The notes beneath the pieces are model-generated. The model was not told where the DNA came from, searched no databases, and saw nothing but the letters and a program-made list of their open reading frames with translations. Shown piece after piece: positions 1 through 11,416 of a stretch of DNA of 64,000 nucleotides (within the stretch, counting starts at the first letter, position 1; every line of letters begins with the position of its first letter). The DNA comes from Apoda limacodes (taxonomy: Eukaryota > Arthropoda > Insecta > Lepidoptera > Limacodidae). The translations under genes and the position numbers were made by a program. The stretch is taken from assembly GCA_946406115.1 (NCBI GenBank), contig OX291557.1, positions 19,686,501 through 19,750,500 on the forward strand. Direction: 5' to 3'.

Positions 1-241
1 TCACCGATTTGCATACTGTGAATGCAATTGAGTGAATGTTATAAACAAAAGTAATTGTTTGTCCTCTTATAGATCTTTCAGAGCGTTGAATATTATTGTG
101 TTCAGCCTCTATTGATGGTTGGTCAGTATTTTCTAAATCGATATTGCCATCACTCATGTCTAAGATATTTTGTAAAGCACATTTAACTTGACGATGATAA
201 TTACCACTCCGTTTTACTTTTTTACAGTTAACCCATTTTTT
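1..241 (-). pseudogene. Unidentified open coding-like fragment at window edge
   Basis: The minus strand is open for about 80 codons, from a stop just upstream of 241 through the window edge. The reading contains KWVNCKKVKRSGNYHRQVKC followed by an acidic stretch (DMSDGNIDLENTD), which looks like protein rather than noise. There is no good start codon and no clear splice acceptor. It could be an exon of a gene lying left of the window or a transposon-derived coding remnant. I do not recognise the family. It does not resemble the missing last exon of esterase gene A. Confidence 0.3.
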
Positions 242-2081
242 TTATAGAATAATAAAAGTATATGCATATAGTAAAAGAATAAAAAAAACCGACTGCGATT
301 AATTCTTTAATTTTATATCAATATTGTGAGAAAATAATAGCTATGTATACATTTTTAGAACTAAAAGATCCTTAGTAGTTCAAAATAAGTTGGCCTTTTG
401 AAACTTATTTATGCGTTAGGGCGACTTACCAGTGCACAGTATTTTACATTATTATACAGTGATTTTAAAACCTTATTTGCTACCACTAATGCCACATTAG
501 TGGCAAATATAGCTTATTTACAGTTAATGGTAGCAATGTCGACTGTATGCCGCCACAAGACATATAGGGGAAGCTAAATACATACATATGCAACTGCGAG
601 TGAATTTAAGTACTAATTTGCATCTTCGAGACCACCTTACAACTAAAAGATTTTTCTGACACTACCTATATATACAACCTATTTAGAACTAAAAGCCGTA
701 AGTTAAGCTGTAAAAATCACTAATGTGCTAGTTGGGTAACTTTAAAGCTAGTAAATAATTATAATATTTTTTTTATATTGTATTAGAATTTATATATATA
801 GATATAGCTGTAATTAATTATTTTCCTCTTTTACGCTAAGCTGTTCACCTATCTATAATTATTTTTGCCGCAAAAAAATGTGCTCTATTTGAGATTAACA
901 TTGTCGATTTCAGGTTAACGCCCATAAAGCAAATGTATATGCGCGTTTAGGAAAAAGTAACCGTGGTACCACTGGTGGTACGAATGGGGGTGACGGATAA
1001 CAAATGCCTTAAAATGGTAAAATATTTAAACGTACACCGTCGCGCAACCCCAGCCCCCAGTCCGCCCGTGATTCCTTATTGTGTGGCATAAAAATGTAGA
1101 CTAATATAAAAAAAAAACAACAGTGGCACTCGGGGCCTGCCGCGGTAAAGCTATTGCATAGCATTTTTATTAACTTATGCAATTATAATTATTTATTATT
1201 TTTTTATTTGATATTAATTCAAGTTACACTTTTTGAGTGTGGTGATCGATAAGAAAACATTTTTTTTTCCTTTATTGATTAAATGAGAAGTTAATATCGT
1301 TTAAAAAATTTTCGTTGGCGGCAGCGGGGTGGGCGCAACAAAGTTGTACGCAGGTACTCTCGACGAGGCGCTGCGGCCGACTGATGGAAGGCGAGAGCCG
1401 CGTTATGGCCAGCCCACGCGACGTTTTGTATGAAATGTATTTTTTGCTACAAAATAACACTTTTCGCAATAAAATAAAACCATAATCGTCTAAAGTATTT
1501 ATTATGGAACACGTAGACAAAATTTTATTGAAAAAAATTAAATGACTAGCAAAAAAAACTGTTTTCCTCGTAGAAGTATCTCTCTAAAAATAAAGATTTA
1601 GAGGAAACTTCGCGATTTTATTGTTTCGAGTCAAATGTATTCAATCGTGTTTCGACTCTCATCAACCTACTAATAAAACTCCTAAACTTATGATTGTCAT
1701 CAAAAAAATATATAAAATTTAATTTTTTTTTCGCCTTATAATTGATTTTCCGTACAGTCAAGTTTGCCGTTGTTAGGTTTTTTAAAAATAAAAAAGCCCG
1801 CGATAAAAGCTATGCAATAGCTTAAAAACAATTGTGTTTAATAGCAACGGGAAAATTGAAGTACTTTTACATACTGCTCAGATTAAAACATCGCATGACA
1901 TGTTTTCAGTGTTTGCGATTTGAATTAGGCTCTTTAAATTTGATTTTGTTAGTAGACGAAATTGTGTTCGGTAAACGCTAATCAGTTTAAAGTTTAAATT
2001 ACAATCGCTGAATGATTTTTAACGTTGAGAGTAGTGATCTATTTGTTTTATGTTTATTAAAGTCAAGATATGGTATCTTAC
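242..2081. other. Intergenic, mostly featureless
   Basis: AT-rich with no supported gene. A patch at about 1310-1425 is strikingly GC-rich compared with its surroundings and may be a short inserted repeat. I looked here on the minus strand for the last exon of esterase gene A (expected to begin with an Asn-Pro-Thr-Pro-like motif) and did not find it. Confidence 0.5.
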
Positions 2082-4349
2082 CTGGTTTTTGCAAAATCAG
2101 TCCACATTTTAACCATTCTGCTCTTAACTAGCATATCAGATTCCGTTCCAATAATATCATTCTCAAAGGATGATACAGTTCCCAACATATATCCCTTGTC
2201 ATCGCCATGACAAGCTCCTTTCTTAGTTGTATCATTCAAAAACATCTTTTTCACAAAATTTCGCTCTCCATCATAAGAAAACATATAGGAATACACTGTG
2301 ACTCCTTGTTCAGAAATTAATTTAGATCCTATGTCGATTCCAGCCACAAAATCAAAATCGGTCAAAAAATCTATAGCAAAGTCTCTGTCAACTGACTGAC
2401 TGTTCTTTTCATAATTTAAATAAACATCTCTGAATTTTTTGTTATATTTATCAATGTCGGAGGCTTCAAGTTTAAACGTCCAAAAATCGGTAAAGTTTTT
2501 ATTATCTTTGATTTTCTGTATGTTTTGAGGTTTAAATCCAAGAGAAAGATATCCTTCGAATTCACAAAACCCTCTTATTACGTCAACTTTATGGAATCTT
2601 CCACTTTTTAGCAAATTGTAAGGACTCTCAGTTATAAATGCATCATCATTTCCATAATTTTTTTCAATACAAGGAACAAACCCGAAGTCCAGTCCTATAA
2701 ATGATTGGAATCCAGAATATTTGAAGGATGCTTCACCTAAGGCTTCCATTGATTGTTTTAGTAAAAAATCACATATTGCTTGAACGTTATCAGAAGATCC
2801 TTTAAAGCCAAGGTACTCTGCCACTTTAATACTAAGGTTTTTTGCATCGTAATTTATTGCCCAGTGATTCAAAGTAGAACCTGACTGACAAATTGCTTTG
2901 TGAAACAATTCTTTACTTAACGGTGATAGCAAAAGGTATTCAACTGAACCAGATCCAGCACTTATACCGAAAATTGTAACGTTACCCTTATCTCCTCCGA
3001 ACTTTTCAATATTATTTTGTACCCATTTCAAAGCCATTACTTGGTCTTTAAGGCCCATGTTTCCAGCAGCTTCAGGAATATCGAGAGACAAAAAACCAAA
3101 AATATTTAGCCTATAATTTATTGCCACGACTATAACATCTTGTTCCAACAGGAAGTCGGGACCACTTTCTAGCTTGCTGGTTCCACTACCAACTATGAAA
3201 GCGCCACCATGAATGTAGACCATTACTGGCAATAACTTTAAGTTATTTTCGGGTAATTTTGGAGTATAAACGTTGAGGTACAAACAATCTTCACTGCCTT
3301 TTGATATTTTGTTCATCATATCAAACTGAAGACAAATTTTGTTATCATCATAGAGAGTGGCATCTTTTTCACCTGACCACGGTTCAGCTGGTTGTGGACT
3401 CTTAAAAAGTAAAGTTAAACCGTATTATATTAAATTACATAATACATTAACACACACAGTTTTTACCTACAATGAAAAAGTTACATTAAACAATTGAAAT
3501 TTCTAAATAGAGGTCCATAATTGTGTTTAATTCTTACTAATATAAAAACCTATTTTATTTCTAGGTATAAAGTTGTAACAGGAAAAATAACCACGGCCGA
3601 TCGTTATTTGTGGCTGATACCATGTGGCTTATTTCTTCACGTCAAACAATTTTAATACTGAAGCAGCTGAAAGTCTGATGAAGTATATTGTATGCTTTTT
3701 ATTGTAGCCCGATCAAAAGTTCCCACGGAAATAGATTATTCCACGAGTAACACTGAGAAATGGAGAGTAGCATTGTGATAGCTGGAGGGACTAAAAAGGA
3801 AATGAAACACTTCATAGGAAGTGTTTTCATTGGGGATAGCCCCATCCAATGCATCTTCTTGCCTATTTTTTTTTCTGAACTGACTATGACTATGCCCGCT
3901 GACAGTAGAATACTTTTCGGTAAAGCGGTCTCGTAAAACTCACGGAATATTTTGTGCGCCGGCAAACACGCAGTCAAATAATTAGTCTCATTACTTAACA
4001 CAAAATAGAATAAGTTTTAATATACTTATAAGTTTTTCCGCTGCACGATCGGATTTCTAAATATTTGTTTTAAATTATAAGACATAAAGTAAATAGCCAT
4101 TATTAGTTACTTATTATAAATTTATTATTATTATCATTAATCATTAATTATATTATCTTATTATAAATTTATTATTATTATCATTAATCATTAATTATAT
4201 TATTATCTCACTAATAATACCTTAAATCGTAACTCTCCCACTGGTGGTTTTGCAAAAGGAATTTGCAGGAATTCTATGTACTCGTAGTCATTTGCAGTTT
4301 GGCGTTTTGCCCCCACTAATGTTCCTTGACTTATTGTTACTTGGACCAT
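2082..4349 (-). CDS. Carboxylesterase gene A (alpha-esterase type), last exon not in window
   Basis: Carboxyl/cholinesterase of the alpha/beta-hydrolase fold. Exon 1 is 4349-4221 (43 codons, beginning MVQVTISQGTLVG, donor after Lys43). Exon 2 is 3400-2082 and ends in phase 2 at a GTAAGA donor. The intron is 820 nt. The start is supported by exact length and sequence agreement with exon 1 of gene B. Visible motifs are the oxyanion HGGAF at residues 107-111, the nucleophile elbow GISAG with Ser190, an acidic residue in CEFEG (Glu325) and catalytic His441 in ACHGDD. There is no signal peptide, consistent with an intracellular alpha-esterase that hydrolyses carboxylic esters of dietary or xenobiotic compounds. 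The final exon of about 55 codons seen in genes B and C is not found in 1-2081, so it lies left of the window or is lost. Substrate cannot be told from sequence. Confidence 0.9.
3401..4220 (-). other. Intron 1 of esterase gene A
   Basis: GT-AG intron between codons 43 and 44 (phase 0). It contains an open frame of 100 codons at 3699-4001 (minus) with no recognisable domain, and an AT-rich tandem stretch at about 4105-4205 in which a roughly 54-nt segment rich in ttattatta and cattaatta is duplicated. Confidence 0.7.
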
Positions 4350-4747
4350 ATTTAAAATTATCACTTAATTTTATTGCACAAAAGTATAAATAAAAACGTA
4401 TTCACATGAATGTAATAAGGAGACTTGTGAAATAAAACTGTTTCACCGTGTACATACTTCTTTATACATTTGACGTAATCACGTAGTTGATACCCGATAT
4501 TTGTTTTATGTATTAGTCACGGTTATTAATATGAATCTATTCATTCTGCCAAGTCACGGCTAACGAGTTGATAGCACGCCTGCTACATAATCACAGAACA
4601 TTATTACTCTAGCAAGAAGAATGTCAACTTCATACATAAAAAAAGCGACAAAATTAGCGCCATCTATTGTTTGCCCCCATTTAACTTTTGTAGCGGGATG
4701 GCGGGAATCTTTGAATGTAGTAGATCTATTTTACTGTTTTGACGCGG

Positions 4748-4861
4748 TTTTACGCTAAAACCACATTGTGCGGATCGTTGCATGCTACAAACAGTTTAAT
4801 TTACCTTCAAAGCATGCTTCAAACCTGTATAGTTACCGCACAATGTTGTTTTAGCGTAAAA
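4748..4861. repeat. 114-nt foldback with 26-bp arms
   Basis: Arms 4748-4773 and 4836-4861 are inverted repeats with a single mismatch (core TTTTACGCTAAAAC). A smaller inverted GCATGC pair lies inside the loop. It lies about 400 bp upstream of the start of gene A. It resembles a tiny MITE or a stable hairpin; no target duplication is obvious. Confidence 0.6.
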
Positions 4862-5261
4862 TCTACCTTATTTATACTTAAAAAATATTAATATGTACTA
4901 AAATAAAACGCAAATAAAAGTCCAAGTTGTATATTATTTTTAAACTTTATTCAGTTATAAATCTGGTATAAGTTATAGAATAAAATAATTAATGTGTATC
5001 ACTATTTCACTTAAAAATATCGCTTTTTTGTCATAATATTTTCGACTTCTAGCCTGAGCTTGATATTTTATATAAATATGACATTTTGTAATTTTTTTAT
5101 GAACAAAACAGGTAGGTACGGTCCCAGTACAGTGTTCTTCTACCAGTAATTACCAATAGGATACGTAACTAATCACAAGTAACTAATAAACATCACAAAA
5201 TTCTGCTGCACCTCAACGGAACTACAAAGAGCCACACAAGCAAGATTGATACTAAATTAGT

Positions 5262-5612
5262 AAGCTGGATCAACGTTTGTTGTATGGGAGCCCCCCTTCA
5301 ATATTTATTTTATTTTAATTTAAGTATTTATTTTTAAAGTGAATAAACAACTTAATATTCTGTAAATATTTGAAACGTCTACCTGTTGCCGTTATTAATA
5401 TAGAGCAATAAAAAAAAACTTTTGTATTAATAAATATTTATTTTATTCTGTTTATAGTATTTGTTGTTATAACAGAAATACATTATCTTTAAAAATTTCA
5501 ACAGTCTAGCTATCACGGTTCATGAAATACAGCCTGGTGACAGACAGACAGACGGACAGCGATGTCTTAGTAATAGGGTCCCGTTTTTGCCCTTTAGCTA
5601 CGGAACCCTAAA
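5262..5612 (+). mobile_element. Lepidopteran retroposon tail
   Basis: Contains the widely dispersed lepidopteran block: a run of GACAGACAGACGGACAGC, then AATAGGGTCCCGTTTTT and a terminal CTACGGAACCCTAAAAA. The same sequence in opposite orientation lies at about 18415-18765, including the TATGGGAGCCCCC portion and the AT-rich middle. I assign it to a LINE/SINE 3' region from memory of the pattern, not from a search. Confidence 0.6.
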
Positions 5613-7200
5613 AATGAACGTGGATTGTTTACTTACCAACAGTTTTTTTTCAAAACTCTTTGAGGATTTTCGTAGTTTCCATTTCAGACGGTAATTGTGA
5701 AAATAAAATAGATCACATAGGTACCTTAAAACTAATAATCTCTATCTAGTCTTACTTAAAATCGATACTTGGATTAATCAGTACGCATTTAGAAATTAGA
5801 CATAATGTGTTAAATATGTGTTTGTGGTTTTATTAAAATAAAATCTTTTATCACTTCCAATATTCAATCTTTACAATCAGAATATTCAGGAATATACTAT
5901 CTACTGCTATAGATATATATAAATGCTCTTTCACCATAATAATTACTTATCAAAATATTAATTATAGCACTCCGTTTTTTTCTCCTCCTTTCTTTAAACC
6001 GCCAGCATTTTCTTTCCCTGTTTCTAATGCAAAAAATCTGAAGATTTTATTCAGGTCCGTTTCTAATGTGCGGCTGGTAGCTGACCATCTCATGTGATTA
6101 GTAGTGTATGTAAATCACAATAAGTGTTCAAAATCTAGATAACATATATGGTCCCTTATATGCATGTTTATAAAAAAATCTTGTGTTCAGTTAATCTTTA
6201 GTATTCCTATGTTTTAAATAGTTCTGCTTGTTTACCAAGACAGTTTCTTCTTTTCGTGTAACCATTGGTACATAATAATATGTGAGAGCATTTTTATGTC
6301 TTTAGAGCTCTCACTTAGCTTACTATATTATAACAATTTGCACAAAGTTATAATAAATAAAAATTACCATTACGACGCTGACCTATTTCCGAAAGGGTGG
6401 TCAAAAATATAACTAACAATGCTCTTTACATCCACGTTTCACTGATGGTATTCCGCCCTACAAAATTTAAAGCAATACAAATGATATGTTAAACATTTCA
6501 GTATGACAATGTGGAATTTTCAACAAATGTATTGTTTGCATTAATTGAGGCTTAACTCTAGATAACAAGAGAGTGAATAACAAATAACCAACTGCTGTTA
6601 AATACCATTTTCAAAGTTCAACTGTAAATTGTGGTTCAAAATTTTAAAGCAAACCTATATAAAATTATAATTTTACCTTTTAAGTTTAACGTTAATAGTA
6701 TTTTTATAGAAGTAAATTTTTAAATTTTACAAGCCACAAGTTTAATATAACTTTATTATGTGATAAAAAATGTACATAAAATTACATACAGAATAAAATC
6801 TTAATAATCATTACAGAATAACACTTTAATCCAAGAAACTACATACTATATATATATAAGTTATTAGGGCGGATCTCTTGTGTTAACGCAACAATACACA
6901 AAACCATAACTGTGCAGTTTAAGTTTAAAATGTGATTTTCTCCAATAAAAACAAATTTTAAGGAAAGACGAATTTTGACAAAAGAAATCATGTTGAAATG
7001 TAAGAGACCGATTTCGCATTTTGTTTTAGTGTAGTGTTTACAAACAAAACGAGCACAGGAGACTCGGCTCTAAAAAAACAAGTTTAACCATAAAAAACAT
7101 GAGCTAATAAGTAACAAAGTATAATAAATGACAAGGACCATGGTTAGAAATGTTCAAATAGATGGTTAGTTGTCTTCTGTTTTTATTGGATTCCAGCTCC
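5613..7200. other. Intergenic, nothing recognised
   Basis: AT-rich sequence without supported coding, structured repeat or RNA gene. It includes a short (TA)n run near 6848. Confidence 0.5.
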
Positions 7201-7214
7201 GTTTTCGCAACTAA

Positions 7215-7740
7215 GTCGCTCCGCTGCATGAGATAATTAGTGCGACGAGTGAAGCTCTTAAGTCTTGGGCAGCAAGATCATATTTTAAATGTTTTTCTCT
7301 ACTATGTCTTTGTGCTGTTTTTTGCCAGGTGAGGTTACTGTAAGATGAAGTGTCAGCATTTAATTTGCAAACATCAAAGAACGCTTTCCTTACAGGTTCC
7401 CAAACACCGTTTAATAATAAGTCACCTATCAGAGCTGGTAGACTTGTCCTAGATTTCCGAATATTCTCTTTGCTTTATCAATTGTTTTTTCTTTAACTAT
7501 AATGTAGCTTTTTAAAGGTTCTGGAAAGTATCCATATTTAGGACCCTGTTCAATCAATCATCAGCATACCAATTTTGTATATATATTTTTCAGGATCTTT
7601 GCAACTTTAAATAAGAGGTAATTTCCCAACTGCATACATTAACATTGCCAAAGGGTTGCCTTGTGTAAGACCTTTCTTGCTGAGTATGAAATCTTCAGAG
7701 CCCGATAAACAAATGACTGCATAACTTCTGTATGTGTTAA
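7215..7740 (-). pseudogene. Reverse-transcriptase remnant (YADD type)
   Basis: Reading the minus strand across three frames gives ordered pieces of a reverse transcriptase: SKKGLTQGNPF, MLMYAVGKLPLI, the catalytic core QNWYADD (codons at 7568-7557), GPKYGYFPEPLKSYIIVKEK, and a downstream part with DLLLNGVWEPVRKAFFD and AAQDLRASL. The order and spacing match the QGDP / YADD / GPxYGYxP arrangement of a retroelement family common in invertebrates. Frame changes and stops make it non-functional. The clade is uncertain. Confidence 0.6.
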
Positions 7741-7828
7741 ACAGGAATTTTGCACAATAATAAAATAATGTGAGATAAGATCAATCAATAAGATCTGAGC
7801 TAATAAGTATAAATTGTTGTTTTAATTT

Positions 7829-8395
7829 TTATTTATGTTTTAAAATATCTATTTTTCTTTTTAGGGCTGATAAAGACGATTCTTCAGAGAACTTTCTGTT
7901 TTTTAAAATGCAAATTCTTTTAATGCATATGTGAAAAACACTTTCAATTATATAATTTACTGTGTCTCTTTGATGTGTTTCACAGTTCTGTAAAAAGTCA
8001 ACATTAACTGATTTCTCTAACAATTCTGTAACCCTTTGTTTTAAGTAAGCTTTTTATATCCTTATGTTTGGTTTTTTAATTTCGCCTAAGTCGTTCAACA
8101 GCATTTAATGTCCATATCCAGCCTTCTTGCGATGGGAAACACATTTAGAATTAATAAATTTCATAATCTTAAAATATTTTTTCATTACTTCCAAATATTT
8201 CACATGGGGTGTTTTATCCGTAAGGTTCGTTGCATGCTGTTTTCCTCTTCTTAAATCAGGACAGTCAGAGTTAACACAGTCAAATAATTTATCCATGCTG
8301 GACAAAACATTTGCTGTTATGGTAGCTTCAGCCGATAGTTCACCTGGAATGTTAGAAGCAACAATTAGAACACATCAGATCATTAAGTTCCTTAG
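7829..8395 (-). pseudogene. P-element / THAP9-like transposase C-terminal remnant
   Basis: The minus strand reads GELSAEATITANVLSSMDKL followed by FDCVNSD, then LTDKTPHVKYLEVMKKYFKI, stops, and resumes downstream with a Lys-rich open frame (8023-7829). An aliphatic/Ala-rich helix followed by MDKLFDxxNS is typical of the region after the catalytic domain in P-superfamily (THAP9-like) transposases. There is no intact ORF, THAP finger or terminal repeat here, so it is a decayed fragment. The family call rests on motif resemblance only. It is of interest because the palindrome at 55-63 kb may belong to the same superfamily. Confidence 0.42.
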
Positions 8396-10300
8396 TGTGG
8401 TTGACATGAGAGGTAAGACATGATTTATTCACATGTGCCGGTTCTGTGAATTAAGAATTTTATGATACATCAAAGTGTGTGAAAATTAAGGGCTGTGAAC
8501 TATATAACTTAAATGTATTTTCTGCATTCCAATTTGAGCACAATAAATGATCACGAAGAATTTTTTGCAACTTAGATAAGTTTTCACACCAAATTGATGG
8601 TACTTATATATATATGCTTTTGGAGTCACATAAAGCTCTGTTTCAGAGATGTTTTCTCCCGAGAATGCTCAAGTTGTGAAAGAAACTCTTTGCCGCGGTT
8701 TTCTTTGCGTACTACAGCAATGGGTTCTTTCCTAAGGATATCTAAACTAAGAAAGACACAGAAAGAGAGTTTTAACAAAATTACTTGAATTTAAACAGTT
8801 TAAACACTTTGTAAATTTCACTCTTTGTTTACTAGCTTTTGCCAGCAACTTCACCCGCTCAGAATATGATAAAAACAAACATACTCGCTTTCGCATTTAT
8901 AATATTAGTTTGGATACGCCGCGACGCCACCTCGACTTTTGCTGAGTGAGCGTCTTCCCTTAGAATACGAAAAAAACACCTTACATCAGCTTAATATGTG
9001 GTTTTTTATATCGTGTAATTGGAACCTCTAATAATGTTATATCCCTATGGTCAAACTAAGTTGTCATTAATTCAGGTGTGTTTTTTTTAATAGTCATTAT
9101 TTACCTATCTGTTTTAATTAGCGATGACTAGAAAACAAAATGAAACTAAAATATACATACCGGCGAGCGTTTGTCTTTCCTGGTTTGGGAAAACGATACA
9201 ACTTTATATCCCGGTCGCTCGCAGGAGATCCCCCACACTTCAAACATTTTCTTTTGTTCTCCTTCATATCGTTTGATACAAATTTCAATCAAATACGATG
9301 ATAAAAATACGTACAATATAAACGTAAAATAACTTCAAAAACACGTAAATAACAAAACGGAAAAACAAATGTCAGTCATAGAGGAAACAAATGTCAGTGT
9401 TACCATTTTTACCAGTATCATGATTATTTTTTTATCATAACATTCCGCACTAAAAACCCGGAATATAAAAAACACAAAAAGCCAAGCCCTTCTGGCAATG
9501 CTGTATTGTTGTGACTATATGTAAATATATTATAATAATGCTTTTTATTTCCTTTATGTAATTTAAAAAAGTGTTTTGTATGGTAAAGTCGTTTATATTC
9601 TTAAACGGTCCTTGTAAATCTTGACGCATACATTTTATTCAAAGTAATGATTTAAATACATATTTATTTATTTAAAGATTTTCATCTATAAGTATTAGTT
9701 TCCCGTAAGTTATGCAGTATTGAAATGCTAGCAACACTGAAAGATTTTTCTTTTCTTTTTCTTTTTTTGATTAAGTTGCCTTATTAAGAACGTTTTAAAG
9801 AAGTAATAATTTTGTCAAATAGCAATATTTTTTGTTGCCCCCGTAGGTAGTGCCGCTTATTGGCCCAATAAAGTTGTACATAATACTATATAATTTGTGA
9901 ATAAAGTTGACTGCGCCTGTACATAATACTGCTAAATAATAAGTGTTTCGGTACATATTGAATACTCTTTAGCTGATTATCAAAGTATTGTATTATTACT
10001 TTAAATAGAACTTCCTGCCAGGGCTTTTTGGCAGTACATTGTTTACATTGTATTGACGATTCAAAAGTATTCTCAGAAACCTATTTGAATTGATTTGATT
10101 TGCGGTCGATAAAACTGCTGGCCAGTCTAACCGGACAGACCACAGCAGAAAACTATTTTGGTTTCCGTTTCCGTTGAATCCCGTTTAGTTTAAAAATGCA
10201 CTGTTCAGAAATTTATTTTATACTTTAGCCAGTTTTGTTTCAAAATTACAATCGGAATCAACGTAAATAGACTCTGACAATATGATTCAAAATAAAAGTT
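8396..10300. other. Intergenic with retroposon debris
   Basis: At about 8832-8965 a degraded 'actagcttttgccagc...cacccgctc' tail typical of lepidopteran retroposons is visible, and another such scrap at about 9165-9235. The rest shows nothing I can support. Confidence 0.45.
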
Positions 10301-10314
10301 GCATTTAAGTTTAA

Positions 10315-10545
10315 GGGGACTTGTCCAATGTGTTCCAGCTCGCACGCGACGTGAAACAGCTGCAACAAGCTGCAGCAACAAGCGACTCTCGATACCTCGA
10401 GCTGCACCGCGGCGTATCCCAAGGCCGATTTACGTCGCGTCGCGTCTCGTTGCTCGTAGTGACACGCATCTTCACGTCGCGTGAAGACTTTGTCGGTTGC
10501 GCCACGGTTTCCTCGCTTGCCAGGGTTGAATTTCGTAGTATGTTT
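10315..10545. repeat. GC-rich island with inverted 13-mers
   Basis: About 230 bp of GC- and CpG-rich sequence in AT-rich surroundings. CACGCGACGTGAA at 10343-10355 is perfectly inverted as TTCACGTCGCGTG at 10471-10483, and the second copy is itself nearly palindromic (TTCACG TCG CGTGAA). Short open frames exist on both strands but none has a recognisable domain. It may be an inserted repeat or a CpG-rich regulatory block. Confidence 0.45.
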
Positions 10546-10855
10546 TTTTTATTACTTACAGTATTTGTATAAATACGCCGTTTTTGGGCGTTCTAGCCAA
10601 GTTTCATATAATAATTTCAGTTGTATAATAATTTGTTTTCTATATTTAACGATCTGCCTAGGTTATTGTTACTTATTTAATCAGATATATATATACAGGG
10701 GCCTGATTATCGTGCTATAGAGATAAGATAAGATTCGAAATAAGTTTAATTGATTTACTCATAGCTTGTTAATCGCGGCAACTGTTTAAGTCGATGGATC
10801 GACTAGTTTAACAATCTCGCATTCGAGATAATCTCTATCAGAACGAGAATAAGGC

Positions 10856-11035
10856 CCCCAGGATGGAAACCCTAAGTGATCTCACTCAATTAGTTTTAAA
10901 CTATTCAACACGATATCGACTTATTGATTCTGAAAGTGCTTCACGAGCTCTATCTAATAGTACCAAAAATAGTTTACAATATAAACTTGATCTATGCGAA
11001 AATTTTATGTTTTCAACATTAGTATAGCGACATGA
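10856..11035 (+). repeat. Dispersed repeat, copy 1
   Basis: The segment beginning at 'gatggaaaccctaagtgatctcactc' is a diverged copy of 49884-50055 (same order: TAAGTGATCTCACTC, CTGAAAGTGC, then a Leu-rich-looking AT stretch ending CGAAAATTT). This is an old mobile-element fragment of unknown class. Confidence 0.5.
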
Positions 11036-11416
11036 AGTGAGATATTTTATTATTTACGTAATTAAAAAGATATTATGCACTTATTTGTATCAATATTGTG
11101 ATAGATAGTACAAACACGTTTATTCACTCTACTTCGCTAGTATAAAAGAGTATATAAATAAACCGAACTGACTGTATGAATTGGATACTTTTGTCTCGAT
11201 TTAATGAAAAAAAATTCCAAAGAGCGCTTTAAAAAAATACCTACTATTTTGTCTTTGCAAAAAAATTTTACGTTTTTTAATTTAGTGATGACGGTGTATT
11301 TTAATGTTGATAAAACAGACATGTTATAACTGTATTATCAAAATTGTTTACTAACTCAAAAAAAAAAAATTCAACAAAATCCAATTACATTGTATTCAAA
11401 ATCTGTAATTAAATAT

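Noticed and set aside
3699..4001. 100-codon open frame in intron 1 of gene A
   Set aside because: No family resemblance. It sits in an intron and other frames look similar.
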